From positions 1 through 36,039 of the forward strand of contig CAMCUN010000036.1 of the NCBI GenBank assembly GCA_945878995.1: a stretch of DNA of 36,039 nucleotides, written 5' to 3'. Positions 14,638 to 22,832 of the stretch are shown in pieces. The position numbers were made by a program, and so were the translations under genes. The notes beneath the pieces were generated by a model. That model was not told the DNA's origin. It saw nothing but the letters and a program-made list of their open reading frames with translations, and made no database searches. Origin of the DNA: Polaromonas sp. YR568 (GTDB lineage: Bacteria > Pseudomonadota > Gammaproteobacteria > Burkholderiales > Burkholderiaceae_C). How positions within the stretch are numbered: the stretch's first letter is position 1; each line of letters begins with the position of its first letter.

Positions 14638-15423
14638 GTGAGCAGCGCGGCCGCTTGCGATCTGACCGGACAGCGCGCCTGGGTCACCGGCGGTACCGCC
14701 GGCGTGGGGCTGGCCATAGCCCGCACCTTGCTGGCTGCTGGCGCACAGGTGGTGATCAGCGGCCGTGATGCCGAGCGGGGCCGCTGGGCCTTGCAGCAAC
14801 TGGGCAGCGAGCGTGCCGAGTTGGTGCTCGGCGATGCCAGCGATCCTGTGCAGGCGCGTGCGATGGTGGCCGAGCTGCAAAGCAGGCAGGCACGGCTGGA
14901 CGTTGTGGTGGCCAGCGGCGGCGCCGCCGATGAAAAGCCAGGTCTGTTCCACGAGGTGGCCGACGAGCATTTCGAGCAGGTCTACCGCCACCAGTTTCTC
15001 AATCGGGTTCATCCGGTGCGGGCGGCGCTGCCATTGCTGCGCGAGCGCGGCGGCTGCGTGCTCTTCATCGGCACCGACGCCGGCCGCCATTCCACCGTGG
15101 GCGAAGCCCTGCACGGAGGCTTGGGCGCGGCCACCATCATGCTCACCAAAACCCTGGCCCGCGAATTTGCCCGCTGGGGCATACGGGTCAATGGTTTGGC
15201 ACTCACCCTGACCGCCGGCACCCAGGCTTTTGATGCAGCCATGGCCCGTGGCGATTGGCTGAGCGACCTCTACAGCAAGGCGATTGCCCGCTTTCCTCAG
15301 GGCAAGCCACCGCATGCCGACGAGGTGGCGCAGGCGGCACTGTTCCTGGTCACGGCTCAGTCCAGCCAGGTCAGCGGCCAGACGATCAGCGTCAATGGGG
15401 GCTTGTCTTTCGGCGGCTGGTGA
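14638..15423 (+). CDS. Short-chain dehydrogenase/reductase family protein lacking YxxxK
   Basis: A 261-residue SDR-fold protein with GTG start 6 bp after the DUF35 stop. The cofactor motif is good: VTGGTAGVGLAIARTLLAAG, followed by VVISGRDAERG, whose Arg fits NADP(H). The expected active-site stretch reads EALHGGLGAATIMLTKTLAR: His and Gly occupy the Tyr and Lys positions, and the Ser position is not clear either. The C-terminus is normal (SGQTISVNGGLSFGGW). It is either catalytically different or a non-catalytic partner. It is the last gene of the operon and converges with the ligase gene. Confidence 0.85.
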   Translation: MSSAAACDLTGQRAWVTGGTAGVGLAIARTLLAAGAQVVISGRDAERGRWALQQLGSERAELVLGDASDPVQARAMVAELQSRQARLDVVVASGGAADEKPGLFHEVADEHFEQVYRHQFLNRVHPVRAALPLLRERGGCVLFIGTDAGRHSTVGEALHGGLGAATIMLTKTLAREFARWGIRVNGLALTLTAGTQAFDAAMARGDWLSDLYSKAIARFPQGKPPHADEVAQAALFLVTAQSSQVSGQTISVNGGLSFGGW

Positions 15424-15499
15424 CCGGCGGGATGCACATCAGCGCATGAGAGTTGTGCGGCCTTGGTAGGCTACCCTCTCGAAGAGCTGGGCTTGATCT

Positions 15500-15544
15500 G
15501 AATCTAGATTCGATTCTGGCGCCTTATCGCCGCGAGAGCGCGGC
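15500..15544. terminator. Hairpin pair between convergent operons
   Basis: A perfect 12-bp palindrome GAATCTAGATTC (15500-15511) is followed by a GC stem GCCGCG-AGAG-CGCGGC (15529-15544). They lie between the convergent SDR (ends 15423) and ligase (ends 15595) genes, so a terminating role is likely, but there is no U-run. Confidence 0.4.
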
Positions 15545-15594
15545 TCCCAGTTGTGGATCAGTCATCAAGTTGTAAGCCCCGTCAATCTTCTGGT

Positions 15595-16968
15595 TCAGGT
15601 GGTGTACTTGATGAAGGCGCGGCCCTGGCGGCGCTGGTCGGTCCAGCGGCGCGTCTTGAACTCAAAGCGCGGCAGGCTCAGATAGGGCGCTTCGCTCACC
15701 TCCATGCGGATGTTGAGCTTTTGCTGAATCTCCTGCACCACCGCGGCTACGCGCTGCGCTTTGTGGCCTTCGTTCAGGCAGGCACCCGGGCGAAATTCCA
15801 CCTGCACTTGCACCGTCTCGCGGCCCTGCGGATCAATGAAGACCAGGCCGGCATATTCCTCGATGGTTACGTCGGCAAACACCAGCTTGTCCACCGCATC
15901 GGGCCACAGGTTCTGGCCGCGGATCTTCATCATGTCGTCATAACGGGCCACCGTGCCGGCCTCTATGCTCATCATCGGTCGGCCGCAACTGCAGACACTG
16001 GCCATGCGCTTGACCCGATCGCCGGTGCGAAAGCGAAAAATCGGAAACGCCTCGCGAAACAGGCTGGTGGCGACAAACTCGCCTTCCTCGCCCGGCTCGA
16101 CCGGCTCGTTGGTGCCGGGACGTAGGATTTCGCAAATCATGCGGTGTTCCATCGCATGCAGATGCCCGCGCTGGCCGTTTTGCAGGATGCCGGTTTCACA
16201 GGAAAAGCACAGATTCAGGCCGCCCTGCATCAGGCCGTACCACTCGGAGATATTGACCCCCCAAAACGCTATCGAGCGTTCGGCCCAGTCCACGGTATAG
16301 CTTTCTCCGGCAATAAAAATCGCCTTGAGCTGGGGCAGGGCCTGGCGCGGCTGCAGTCCGCGCTCCTCGAAGATGGCCTGCATGCGGGTCAGGTAGGCTG
16401 GCGAAATGATGAAGGCATGCGGCTGGTAAAGCAGCAGGTAGTCGGCCTTTTTCTCGGTGGAATAAGGCCCCATTTGGTGAAAGCGCGAGGCCATGCGTTC
16501 GGCCATCGGAAAGCTCGACAGACCGCCGGTTTGCATGCCCACCGCAAAGGTGTAGCAGATCGCATCGCCCAGTTGCAGACCAGCCCAGTGGGCCTGGTAC
16601 ATCCAGGTCGAGCCCATGGCCTCGACATCGAGTCGGGTCAGCGGATGGACCTCTTGGCCCAGGCCGGTGGTGCCCGAGGTCATGTGCACCGACACCACCT
16701 GCGAGCCCGGCTGCGCCACCCGCTCGCTCATCATCTTCTCCTGCTCCACCAGAAGGTCCTGCTTGGACTGAAACGGAATGATCTCGAGGAACTCGGCCAT
16801 GGACGACAGCGTCGCGGCCTCTTTGGGCCAGTTCTTTCGGTAAAAAGGGATCCGTTCATAAGCCCTGCGCACCTGCGCCACCAGGCGCCGCTCCTGCAGT
16901 GCCAGCAGCTCGAGGCGGCTGAGCTCCTCAATCTGTGGGTTGACCATGCGGCGTGAGATAGAGGCCAT
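15595..16968 (-). CDS. Phenylacetate-CoA ligase-like acyl-CoA synthetase
   Basis: A 457-residue adenylate-forming ligase of the PaaK group. The N-terminal YERIPFYRKNWPKEAATLSS matches the PaaK-type entry helix. The P-loop is MTSGTTGLGQEV. The aromatic/adenine motif is SEWYGLMQGGLNL. FRFRTGDRVKRM has the ribose-binding Asp. MMKIRGQNLWPDAVDKLVF is the hinge motif of PaaK-like enzymes, and a Lys in FEFKTRRW is the likely A10 residue. VCSCGRPM resembles the Cys cluster found in several PaaK relatives. It should make an aryl- or alkyl-acetyl-type CoA thioester at the expense of ATP. It is transcribed towards the dehydrogenase/thiolase-fold operon and away from the ABC transporter. The specific acid is unknown. 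Confidence 0.88.
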   Translation of the reverse strand: MASISRRMVNPQIEELSRLELLALQERRLVAQVRRAYERIPFYRKNWPKEAATLSSMAEFLEIIPFQSKQDLLVEQEKMMSERVAQPGSQVVSVHMTSGTTGLGQEVHPLTRLDVEAMGSTWMYQAHWAGLQLGDAICYTFAVGMQTGGLSSFPMAERMASRFHQMGPYSTEKKADYLLLYQPHAFIISPAYLTRMQAIFEERGLQPRQALPQLKAIFIAGESYTVDWAERSIAFWGVNISEWYGLMQGGLNLCFSCETGILQNGQRGHLHAMEHRMICEILRPGTNEPVEPGEEGEFVATSLFREAFPIFRFRTGDRVKRMASVCSCGRPMMSIEAGTVARYDDMMKIRGQNLWPDAVDKLVFADVTIEEYAGLVFIDPQGRETVQVQVEFRPGACLNEGHKAQRVAAVVQEIQQKLNIRMEVSEAPYLSLPRFEFKTRRWTDQRRQGRAFIKYTT

Positions 16969-17009
16969 GAGGTGTTCCTGGTCAGTTGGAAGCTTTAAGG
17001 GTAGAGGGC

Positions 17010-17204
17010 TCAGGCGTCCCGCCGCTGAGCAGGCAGGAGCGAAAACACTTCGGCCCGTTCGGAGTCGATCTCATAGAGCAAGTCGGCCAAAATGACAGCG
17101 ATGCGCTCGCCGGTGACCCGCACCATGATGTGCTCGTCCTGGGCCAGTTGCCGGGCCTGCCCAAGCAGGCTGTGCAGATGCTGCAGATCGGGTGTCTTGC
17201 TCAT
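17010..17204 (-). CDS. Small hypothetical protein upstream of the ligase
   Basis: A 64-residue protein I do not recognise. The start at 17204 is chosen because AGGAG lies 6 bp before it; an upstream ATG at 17258 would add 18 residues with no ribosome site. It is predicted mainly helical (HLHSLLGQARQLAQDEHIMV, then RVTGERIAVILADLLYEIDS). It precedes the ligase on the same strand with a 41-bp gap, so co-transcription is likely. It could be a small accessory protein; nothing specific can be said. Confidence 0.6.
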   Translation of the reverse strand: MSKTPDLQHLHSLLGQARQLAQDEHIMVRVTGERIAVILADLLYEIDSERAEVFSLLPAQRRDA

Positions 17205-17378
17205 ACCGCTCTCCTGTGGGTTTTCGGTTGGCTTGGCTGTACGCTTGAATGTATTCATAGACGCGTCATGCGGCGCGTCCTAGAAAAATGAATCTACACC
17301 ATAGCTGCAACAAGCTTGCATCGCTTGCGTCGCCTGCGCGATAGATTTGGGCTTGTAGGAGTACCATAGTTAACTCCT

Positions 17379-17428
17379 GATGGCGAAAAAATTTTCGTTA
17401 TTTCGAAATGTGAAAAACAGCTATCGCC
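17379..17428. promoter_or_regulatory. Operator-like element in the ligase/transporter divergent region
   Basis: Bases 17379-17409 match 26299-26329 at 26 of 31 positions. The core at 17393-17408 is an imperfect dyad (TTTCG-TTATT-TCGAAA). GCTATCGCC follows at 17420-17428, a motif that also follows the second copy. The gap 17205-17603 holds no other gene. It also has an inverted repeat GGAGT...ACTCC near 17357-17376. It is likely a regulator-binding site serving both directions. The regulator family is unknown. Confidence 0.6.
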
Positions 17429-17603
17429 AAGGAGACTTTGCCGCTGGTTTTGAGGTCCACCCTAAGTGAAATCACCAATGCCAGACCGATTGATCCCACC
17501 TAGTCTGCCTCTGCTGCACATTGGCTTGAAGCTGCATGAGTGTGTGGCGATCGAGTCCGGCCGGTAGATGCCGCAACTATTTCAACGCATGAGGGACACA
17601 CAA

Positions 17604-18836
17604 ATGAAACGTCGTTCGATACTCAAGATGGCTCCGGGTCTGGCAGTGCTGGGGGCTCCATCAGTCTGGTCGCAGGCTTCCGGCGAGATCTTGCTGGGTC
17701 TCCATGGTCCCATGACCGGTCCGGCCAGCTGGGTAGGCCTGGGCGCGCGTGACGGCACCTTGCTGGCCATTGAAGAAATCAATGCTGAAGGCGGCATCAA
17801 TGGGCGCAAGATTCGCTTGATTTCCTATGACGACGGCGGCAAGCCTTCCGAGTCGGAGGCGGTCACCAAGAAGATGATTGAGGGCGATAAGGTATTCGCC
17901 ATCATGGGCGGCGGTGTCAGCTCCACCGCCATTCCGGCAGCCGAGACGGCGCACAAAGCCAAGGTGCCGTACATGAATTCACCGGCCGCCAGCCCCAAGA
18001 TTCTGGACATCAAGAGCCGCTGGGTGTTTACCGGCGCCACCATCGACGTGCGCGACATCAGTGAGAACGAGTCTGCCTTTGTGGGCGAATTCCTCAAGGC
18101 CAAGCGGGTGGCGGGTATCAACTCGGTCGACGAGTTCTCTCAGTCGCTGTCAGACACGGTCTTCAGGCAACTCAAGGAGCGTTACAACATTGATTCGGTG
18201 GCGCGCCAGAAGTTCAACCCGGGCGACACCGACTTCAGCTCGCAGTTGCTCGAGATCCGCAAGTCCAACCCCGATCTCATTTTGCTCAACGCGCTCTATG
18301 TCGAGGCCGGTCGCATCGTCAAGCAGGCGCGCGAGTTGGGCATACGGGTAACCTTCAAGGGCGACACCTCGACCATGAACAAAGGCTTTCTCACCATCGC
18401 CGGCCCAGCCGCTGAGGGTTGCTACCACGGCTTTGCCAACCCCTATTTCAATGGGGATCCGGCCAGGGATATGCAAGAGTTCGAGGCGCGCTACAAGAAG
18501 ATGTATTCGCGCTACCCGGCAGACCGCCCCAATTATGTGGACACCTACAACTACGGCACCATGTACGCGCTGGCCGAAGGCCTCAAGCGCATGGGCCCGA
18601 ACCTGGACCGACGCAAGCTCGCCGAGGCGCTGGAGACGCTGGTCAACTTCAAGGCCACCGATTTCTCGGCCAAGGCGGTCAATGTGATCCAGACCTTGAG
18701 CTTTAACCAGACCCGCGCTGGCAACCGCCGCATGACGCAGTTCAAAGTGACCGGTGGCCAGTTCCTCCCGGTGACCGAGTTCAAAGGCGTCAACTCGCAA
18801 GCGGCGATTCCGCCGCTGTCAGCGCTGACTTGGTAA
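17604..18836 (+). CDS. livK: Branched-chain-amino-acid-type ABC transporter substrate-binding protein
   Basis: A 410-residue periplasmic binding protein. The N-terminus MKRRSILKMAPGLAVLGAPS resembles a twin-Arg/Sec signal peptide with cleavage near VWSQA. The Peripla_BP_6 fold follows: ILLGLHGPMTGPASWVGLGA, DGTLLAIEEINAEGGINGRK, IRLISYDDGGKPSESEAVTK, GGVSSTAIPAAETAHKAKVP and DTYNYGTMYALAEGL. ATG 17604 is chosen because GAGGG lies upstream and the signal peptide begins there. It is first in the transporter operon. In soil betaproteobacteria this family often binds aromatic or aliphatic acids rather than amino acids, which fits the neighbouring ligase. The ligand is inference. Confidence 0.92.
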   Translation: MKRRSILKMAPGLAVLGAPSVWSQASGEILLGLHGPMTGPASWVGLGARDGTLLAIEEINAEGGINGRKIRLISYDDGGKPSESEAVTKKMIEGDKVFAIMGGGVSSTAIPAAETAHKAKVPYMNSPAASPKILDIKSRWVFTGATIDVRDISENESAFVGEFLKAKRVAGINSVDEFSQSLSDTVFRQLKERYNIDSVARQKFNPGDTDFSSQLLEIRKSNPDLILLNALYVEAGRIVKQARELGIRVTFKGDTSTMNKGFLTIAGPAAEGCYHGFANPYFNGDPARDMQEFEARYKKMYSRYPADRPNYVDTYNYGTMYALAEGLKRMGPNLDRRKLAEALETLVNFKATDFSAKAVNVIQTLSFNQTRAGNRRMTQFKVTGGQFLPVTEFKGVNSQAAIPPLSALTW

Positions 18837-18872
18837 GACTAGGCTTGATTCAGCGCTATTGGGTTTGACATC

Positions 18873-19745
18873 ATGGATTTACTGCCACAGCTGATCGTCA
18901 GCGGGATTGCCGCTGGCTGCCTGTATGCCCTGGTGGCGATCGGGCTTGTCCTCATTTACAAAGCCACGGACATCGTGAACTTTGCGCAGGGCGAGTCGGT
19001 CACCGTGGGGGCCTATATGGGTTGGCTCATGGTTGCTGAATTTCAGATGCCTTACCTGCCGGCAATGGTGATGGTGATGGTCGGCTCGGCCCTGGTAGGC
19101 ATGCTCGTCGAGCGCATAGCCTACCGGCCGCTGATCAAGTCGCCGCCCTTCACTGTGATCCTGGCGACGCTGGCCATAGGCTTGCTGATTACCAACATCA
19201 TCCGCCTGATTTTCCAGGATACGCCGCGCAATATTCCAGGTGTGCTCAGCACCGAGCCGCTGGAGTTTGGTGGCGTGCTCATCACTCCGGAGCGCTTGGG
19301 CATCATGTTCAGCGTGGTGGTGGTGGTGATCTTGCTGATGCTGTTCTTTCGCTTCAGCAAACTGGGCAAGGCCATGCGGGCGACGGCGCAGAGCCAGGAA
19401 GCGGCCTCACTCATGGGCATCAGTGTGCCAGGCATCTTCTCCAAGACCTGGGCCCTGGGCTCGGCCCTGGGGGGCATCGCCGGCATGTTGATCGCTCCCT
19501 TGGTTGGCATCAACACTGAACTGGGTGGCGTGCTGATTCCCGGCTTTGTGGCGGCCATCGTCGGTGGTTTTACCAGCATTCCGGGGGCCATCGTCGGTGG
19601 CCTTTTGGTGGGCGTGCTGGAGAACCTGGGTGGCGTCTATGTGTCCTCGAGCTTCAAGCGGGTGACCTCCTTCATCATTCTGATTGCCGTGCTGATGATC
19701 CGCCCGGCCGGTTTGTTCGGCAAGCCGCCACGCAAAATGGTCTGA
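18873..19745 (+). CDS. livH: ABC transporter permease LivH
   Basis: A 290-residue inner-membrane permease with the LivH layout: LIVSGIAAGCLYALVAIGLV, KATDIVNFAQGESVTVGAYM (the conserved NFAQGE), the central AMRATAQSQEAASLMGISV and the C-terminal GGVLIPGFVAAIVGGFTSIP. There are about eight hydrophobic segments. It forms one half of the membrane channel with the LivM part of the next gene. It begins 36 bp after the binding-protein gene. Normal length, no anomaly. Confidence 0.95.
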   Translation: MDLLPQLIVSGIAAGCLYALVAIGLVLIYKATDIVNFAQGESVTVGAYMGWLMVAEFQMPYLPAMVMVMVGSALVGMLVERIAYRPLIKSPPFTVILATLAIGLLITNIIRLIFQDTPRNIPGVLSTEPLEFGGVLITPERLGIMFSVVVVVILLMLFFRFSKLGKAMRATAQSQEAASLMGISVPGIFSKTWALGSALGGIAGMLIAPLVGINTELGGVLIPGFVAAIVGGFTSIPGAIVGGLLVGVLENLGGVYVSSSFKRVTSFIILIAVLMIRPAGLFGKPPRKMV

Positions 19746-19765
19746 GAACTGGCCACCTCCGATTC

Positions 19766-21556
19766 ATGAACATCCTTCAATCTCCGGCTTCGCGCCTTAT
19801 CGCCATCGTTGGCCTGTTGCTGGCCTTGGCCGCTTCTCCTTTGGTGCTGGGTTCTTATGCCTTGCATATCATGTCCATGGTCGGCATCGCGGTGATCCTG
19901 GCTCTGGGCCTGAACCTGCTGATGGGCTATGCCGGACAGGTGTCGCTGGCCAATGCGGCTTTTTTTGGCATCGGTGCCTACATCGTGGCGATTTTGGGCA
20001 ACCGCTATGGCGTGCCCTACTGGGTGGCCTTGCCACTGGCCGCTTTTGCCACGGCCGGTGTGGGCTTTGTGGTGGGTCTGCCCGCACTGCGGGTGAGCAG
20101 CCACTACCTGGCCCTGGCTACCTTGGCTTTTGTCTGGACGGTGCAGGTGGTGCTGATCGACTGGTCCTCCATGACCGGCGGTTCGCCCGGCTTTAACACC
20201 ACCCGTGAGGGCCTGAAGATTGGTTATTTGGACGATCACATGTACTTTGTGGTGATCCTGCTGGTCACCGCGCTGATGATCTGGATTGCCCACAACCTGA
20301 TCGCCTCCAAGGTGGGGCGGGCTTTCATGGCTATTCGCGACAACGAAAACGCCGCCGAAATCATGGGCGTCAACCTGGCCAACTACAAAACATTGGCCTT
20401 TGCCATCAACGCCTTTTTCTGCGCGGTGGCGGGCGGCCTGCACACCGGTCTGGTGAGCTTCATCGATCCGTATGAGTTTGGCCTGTGGCCCTCCATTTGG
20501 CACCTGCTCTACATCGTGGTCGGCGGCTTGGGCTCTATTCTTGGCTCCATCCTCGGCCCGGTGGTTTTGGTGGCTCTGCCAGAACTGCTGCGCGCCTTTG
20601 CCGAATACCGACAGCTGTTTTTTGCTTTGGTGCTGCTTCTGACCCTGATCTTCATGCCCCAAGGTATAGCCGGTGCGGTGCGTGGCTATTTTCTGCGCCG
20701 CTTTGCGGCTCCGCCAACGCCAGTCGTCGCGGCAGCCGGGGCCGTCAAGAAAATCGAGTTGCAGTCGCGTCATCCCCGGGCTTCATCTCAGGAGGTGCTG
20801 CTGGAGGTCAAGGACCTTACCCTGTCCTTCGGCGGTCTCAAGGCGCTGAACGGCGCCCATCTGAGCATGCGGGGCGGTGAAATTCAAGCCCTGATCGGCC
20901 CCAATGGCGCCGGCAAGACCACCTTCATCAATTCACTGACCCGGGTCTACACACCTGATACCGGCGCCATTGTCTTTCGCGGCAAGCCCCTGCTGGAGAT
21001 GAGCTCGCATGATCTGGCCCAACTGGGCATGGTGCGCACTTTCCAGAGCGTGCGCCTGTTCAGCAAGATGTCGGTCATTGAAAACGTCATGGTTGGCATG
21101 CACAGCCAGTTGGACCAGGGTGTGTTTGCCTCAGCCTTGAAGCTGCCCTCAGCACGGCGCGAGAACGCCGACGCCCGTGCCCGCGCGCTGACTCTGCTGC
21201 AGTCCATGGACCTGGCCCACTTGGCAGAGCGGCCGGCCGGCTCGCTCTCATTTGGCCAGCAGCGCCACCTGGAGATGGCGCGCGCCCTGGCTGCCGATCC
21301 GATGCTGCTGCTGCTCGACGAGCCCGCTTCTGGCCTGAGCAAAGGCGAGATTGCCCATCTGCTCGAAATCATGCGCACCATACGCAAGCAATTGGGTGTG
21401 GCTATTTTGGTGATTGAACACAATATGAATTTCGTGATGGACATTGCCGATCACATCACCGTGCTGGACCACGGCGAGGTGATTGCCAGCGGCACGCCCC
21501 AGCAGGTGCAGCAGGATCCGATAGTCATTGAAGCCTATTTGGGCAAGGCGGCTTGA
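19766..21556 (+). CDS. livMG: Fused ABC permease-ATPase (LivM-LivG)
   Basis: A 596-residue fusion. Residues 1 to about 310 are a LivM permease (LALGLNLLMGYAGQVSLANA, FFGIGAYIVAIL, SHYLALATLAF, FMAIRDNENAAEIMGVNLAN). A linker of about 30 residues leads into a LivG ATPase from about residue 344: Walker A GPNGAGKTT near 378, the Q-loop phrase GMVRTFQSVRLFSKMSVIEN, signature LSFGQQRHLEMARAL and Walker B LLLLDEPASGLSKGE. The reading frame runs through without interruption. The fusion ties one ATPase to one permease in fixed ratio. Such fusions are known in this ABC family. LivF follows 1 bp later. Confidence 0.95.
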   Translation: MNILQSPASRLIAIVGLLLALAASPLVLGSYALHIMSMVGIAVILALGLNLLMGYAGQVSLANAAFFGIGAYIVAILGNRYGVPYWVALPLAAFATAGVGFVVGLPALRVSSHYLALATLAFVWTVQVVLIDWSSMTGGSPGFNTTREGLKIGYLDDHMYFVVILLVTALMIWIAHNLIASKVGRAFMAIRDNENAAEIMGVNLANYKTLAFAINAFFCAVAGGLHTGLVSFIDPYEFGLWPSIWHLLYIVVGGLGSILGSILGPVVLVALPELLRAFAEYRQLFFALVLLLTLIFMPQGIAGAVRGYFLRRFAAPPTPVVAAAGAVKKIELQSRHPRASSQEVLLEVKDLTLSFGGLKALNGAHLSMRGGEIQALIGPNGAGKTTFINSLTRVYTPDTGAIVFRGKPLLEMSSHDLAQLGMVRTFQSVRLFSKMSVIENVMVGMHSQLDQGVFASALKLPSARRENADARARALTLLQSMDLAHLAERPAGSLSFGQQRHLEMARALAADPMLLLLDEPASGLSKGEIAHLLEIMRTIRKQLGVAILVIEHNMNFVMDIADHITVLDHGEVIASGTPQQVQQDPIVIEAYLGKAA

Positions 21557-21557
21557 G

Positions 21558-22268
21558 ATGCTCAAACTCGACCAGGTTCAAGCCGGCTACGGCAGCATCG
21601 AGGTGCTCAAGGGCGTCAGCCTTGAGGTGCCTGAGCGCAGCATCGTCACCCTGCTCGGCGCCAACGGCGCGGGCAAAACCACCACGGTGCGCACCATCAC
21701 CGGCCTGACCCCCTCCAGCGGCGGGGCGATTGAGTTTGACGGCAAGCGCATCGAAAAGCTGGGTCCCGACCGCATGATCGGCATGGGCTTGGCGCTGGTG
21801 CCTCAGGGACGCTTGCTGTTTCCTGAGTTGTCGGTCGACGAAAACCTGCAGCTTGGCGCCTATTCGCGCCGCGACGCGGCCGAGATCCGCGCTGACGCCG
21901 ACAAAGCCTACGCGATGTTCCCCATCCTCAAGGAAAAGTACAAGCAGGACGCCGGTACGCTCAGCGGCGGCCAGCAGCAGATGCTGGCCATTGTTCGCGC
22001 CCTGATGGGCCGGCCCAAGCTGCTCATGCTCGACGAGCCCTCCCTGGGCCTGGCGCCGCGCATCGTTCAGGAGATCTTTGACACCATCGTGCGCATCCGT
22101 GAAGACGGCTGCGCCATCTTGCTGGTCGAGCAGAACGCTAACATGGCCCTGGCCATCTCCGACCACGGCTATGTGCTCGAATCGGGCCGCGTCAGCATCT
22201 CCGGCTCGGCCCAGGAGCTGGCCGGCGACGCCCGCATCCAGCAGGCCTATCTGGGCCACGGGGACTGA
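21558..22268 (+). CDS. livF: ABC transporter ATP-binding protein LivF
   Basis: A 236-residue ATPase: Walker A GANGAGKTT, VPQGRLLFPELSVDENLQLG (typical LivF wording), the signature LSGGQQQMLAIVRALMGRPK, Walker B LLMLDEPSLGLAP and LVEQNANMALAISDHGYVLE. It pairs with the LivG part of the fused protein to power uptake. ATG 21558 lies just after the previous stop; GGCGGCTTGAG provides only a weak ribosome site, suggesting coupling. It is the last transporter gene. Confidence 0.95.
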   Translation: MLKLDQVQAGYGSIEVLKGVSLEVPERSIVTLLGANGAGKTTTVRTITGLTPSSGGAIEFDGKRIEKLGPDRMIGMGLALVPQGRLLFPELSVDENLQLGAYSRRDAAEIRADADKAYAMFPILKEKYKQDAGTLSGGQQQMLAIVRALMGRPKLLMLDEPSLGLAPRIVQEIFDTIVRIREDGCAILLVEQNANMALAISDHGYVLESGRVSISGSAQELAGDARIQQAYLGHGD

Positions 22269-22281
22269 GCCTGGTAACGCA

Positions 22282-22303
22282 TTGACCGCTTGCAGGCGGT
22301 CAA
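22282..22303. terminator. Inverted repeat after livF
   Basis: TTGACCGC and GCGGTCAA form an 8-bp perfect stem with a 6-base loop, 14 bp after the livF stop. It is a candidate transcript end, though no U-run follows, and it directly abuts the transposase remnant. Confidence 0.4.
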
Positions 22304-22305
22304 AC

Positions 22306-22665
22306 TTACTCATAAGCGCTTGCGCTACTTTATGCAGCGCGACTGCGCGGTGCTGGGCATGGTGATGCGCATCTTCTTGGGGGTGATTGCGCGCAAACCC
22401 TGCAAGCCAACAGCCCAGGCGCGGCGCAGGCGAACAAGGCCGCACTGAATATCGGTGCGGTGGCCTATACCGAGACCACCTTTCGCTGGCGCATCCTGCG
22501 CGCCTATGTAGGTCGGGGCCTGCTCGAAGGCTTCGAGGCTCAGCAGATGCTGGGGTGCAAGCACAGCGGGTTTTCGGTAGATGTCACATCCCGGATGATT
22601 GCATCGCCGCACAAGACCGAGCGGGTCTGGAACTGTTACTGCCTTCAAGCGCATCACCGCCGCGC
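22306..22665 (+). mobile_element. Decayed IS91-family transposase
   Basis: Successive frames read LTHKRLRYFMQRDCAVLGMV, MRIFLGVIA, then after a frameshift LQANSPGAAQANKAALNIGA and VAY, joined directly to TFRWRILRAYVGRGLLEGFE, AQQMLGCKHSGFSVD, and after another shift CIAAQDRAGLELLLPSSASP. This order matches IS91-family transposases, but the central part between GAVAF and RRRILRAF, which should hold HUH/Tyr motifs, is deleted. It cannot be active. The rest of 22666-22832 shows nothing recognisable. Confidence 0.75.
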
Positions 22666-22832
22666 ATAAAGCGCTTGAGAAGCAGGCCCTCTTTGGAGGC
22701 AATGCGAGGAGTATCTACAGACTGTGAATCAAAGCCTGCAATGAAAACTGCGCAGGCTGTGGGAGGCAAGCCAGTTTCCCGGAAAGATGGGTATTTTCCT
22801 GACCCGCCGGCGCACCATCTTTGGCCCTATCC

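Noticed and set aside
12110..15315. Long minus-strand open frames antisense to the thiolase-fold, DUF35 and SDR genes
   Set aside because: They mirror genes with strong motifs on the plus strand, have no recognisable domains or ribosome sites, and follow third-codon G+C.
17442..17510. Short TTG-started frame after AAGGAG in the transporter promoter region, considered as a leader peptide
   Set aside because: About 20 codons, with no attenuator hairpin pair behind it; chance is a sufficient explanation.
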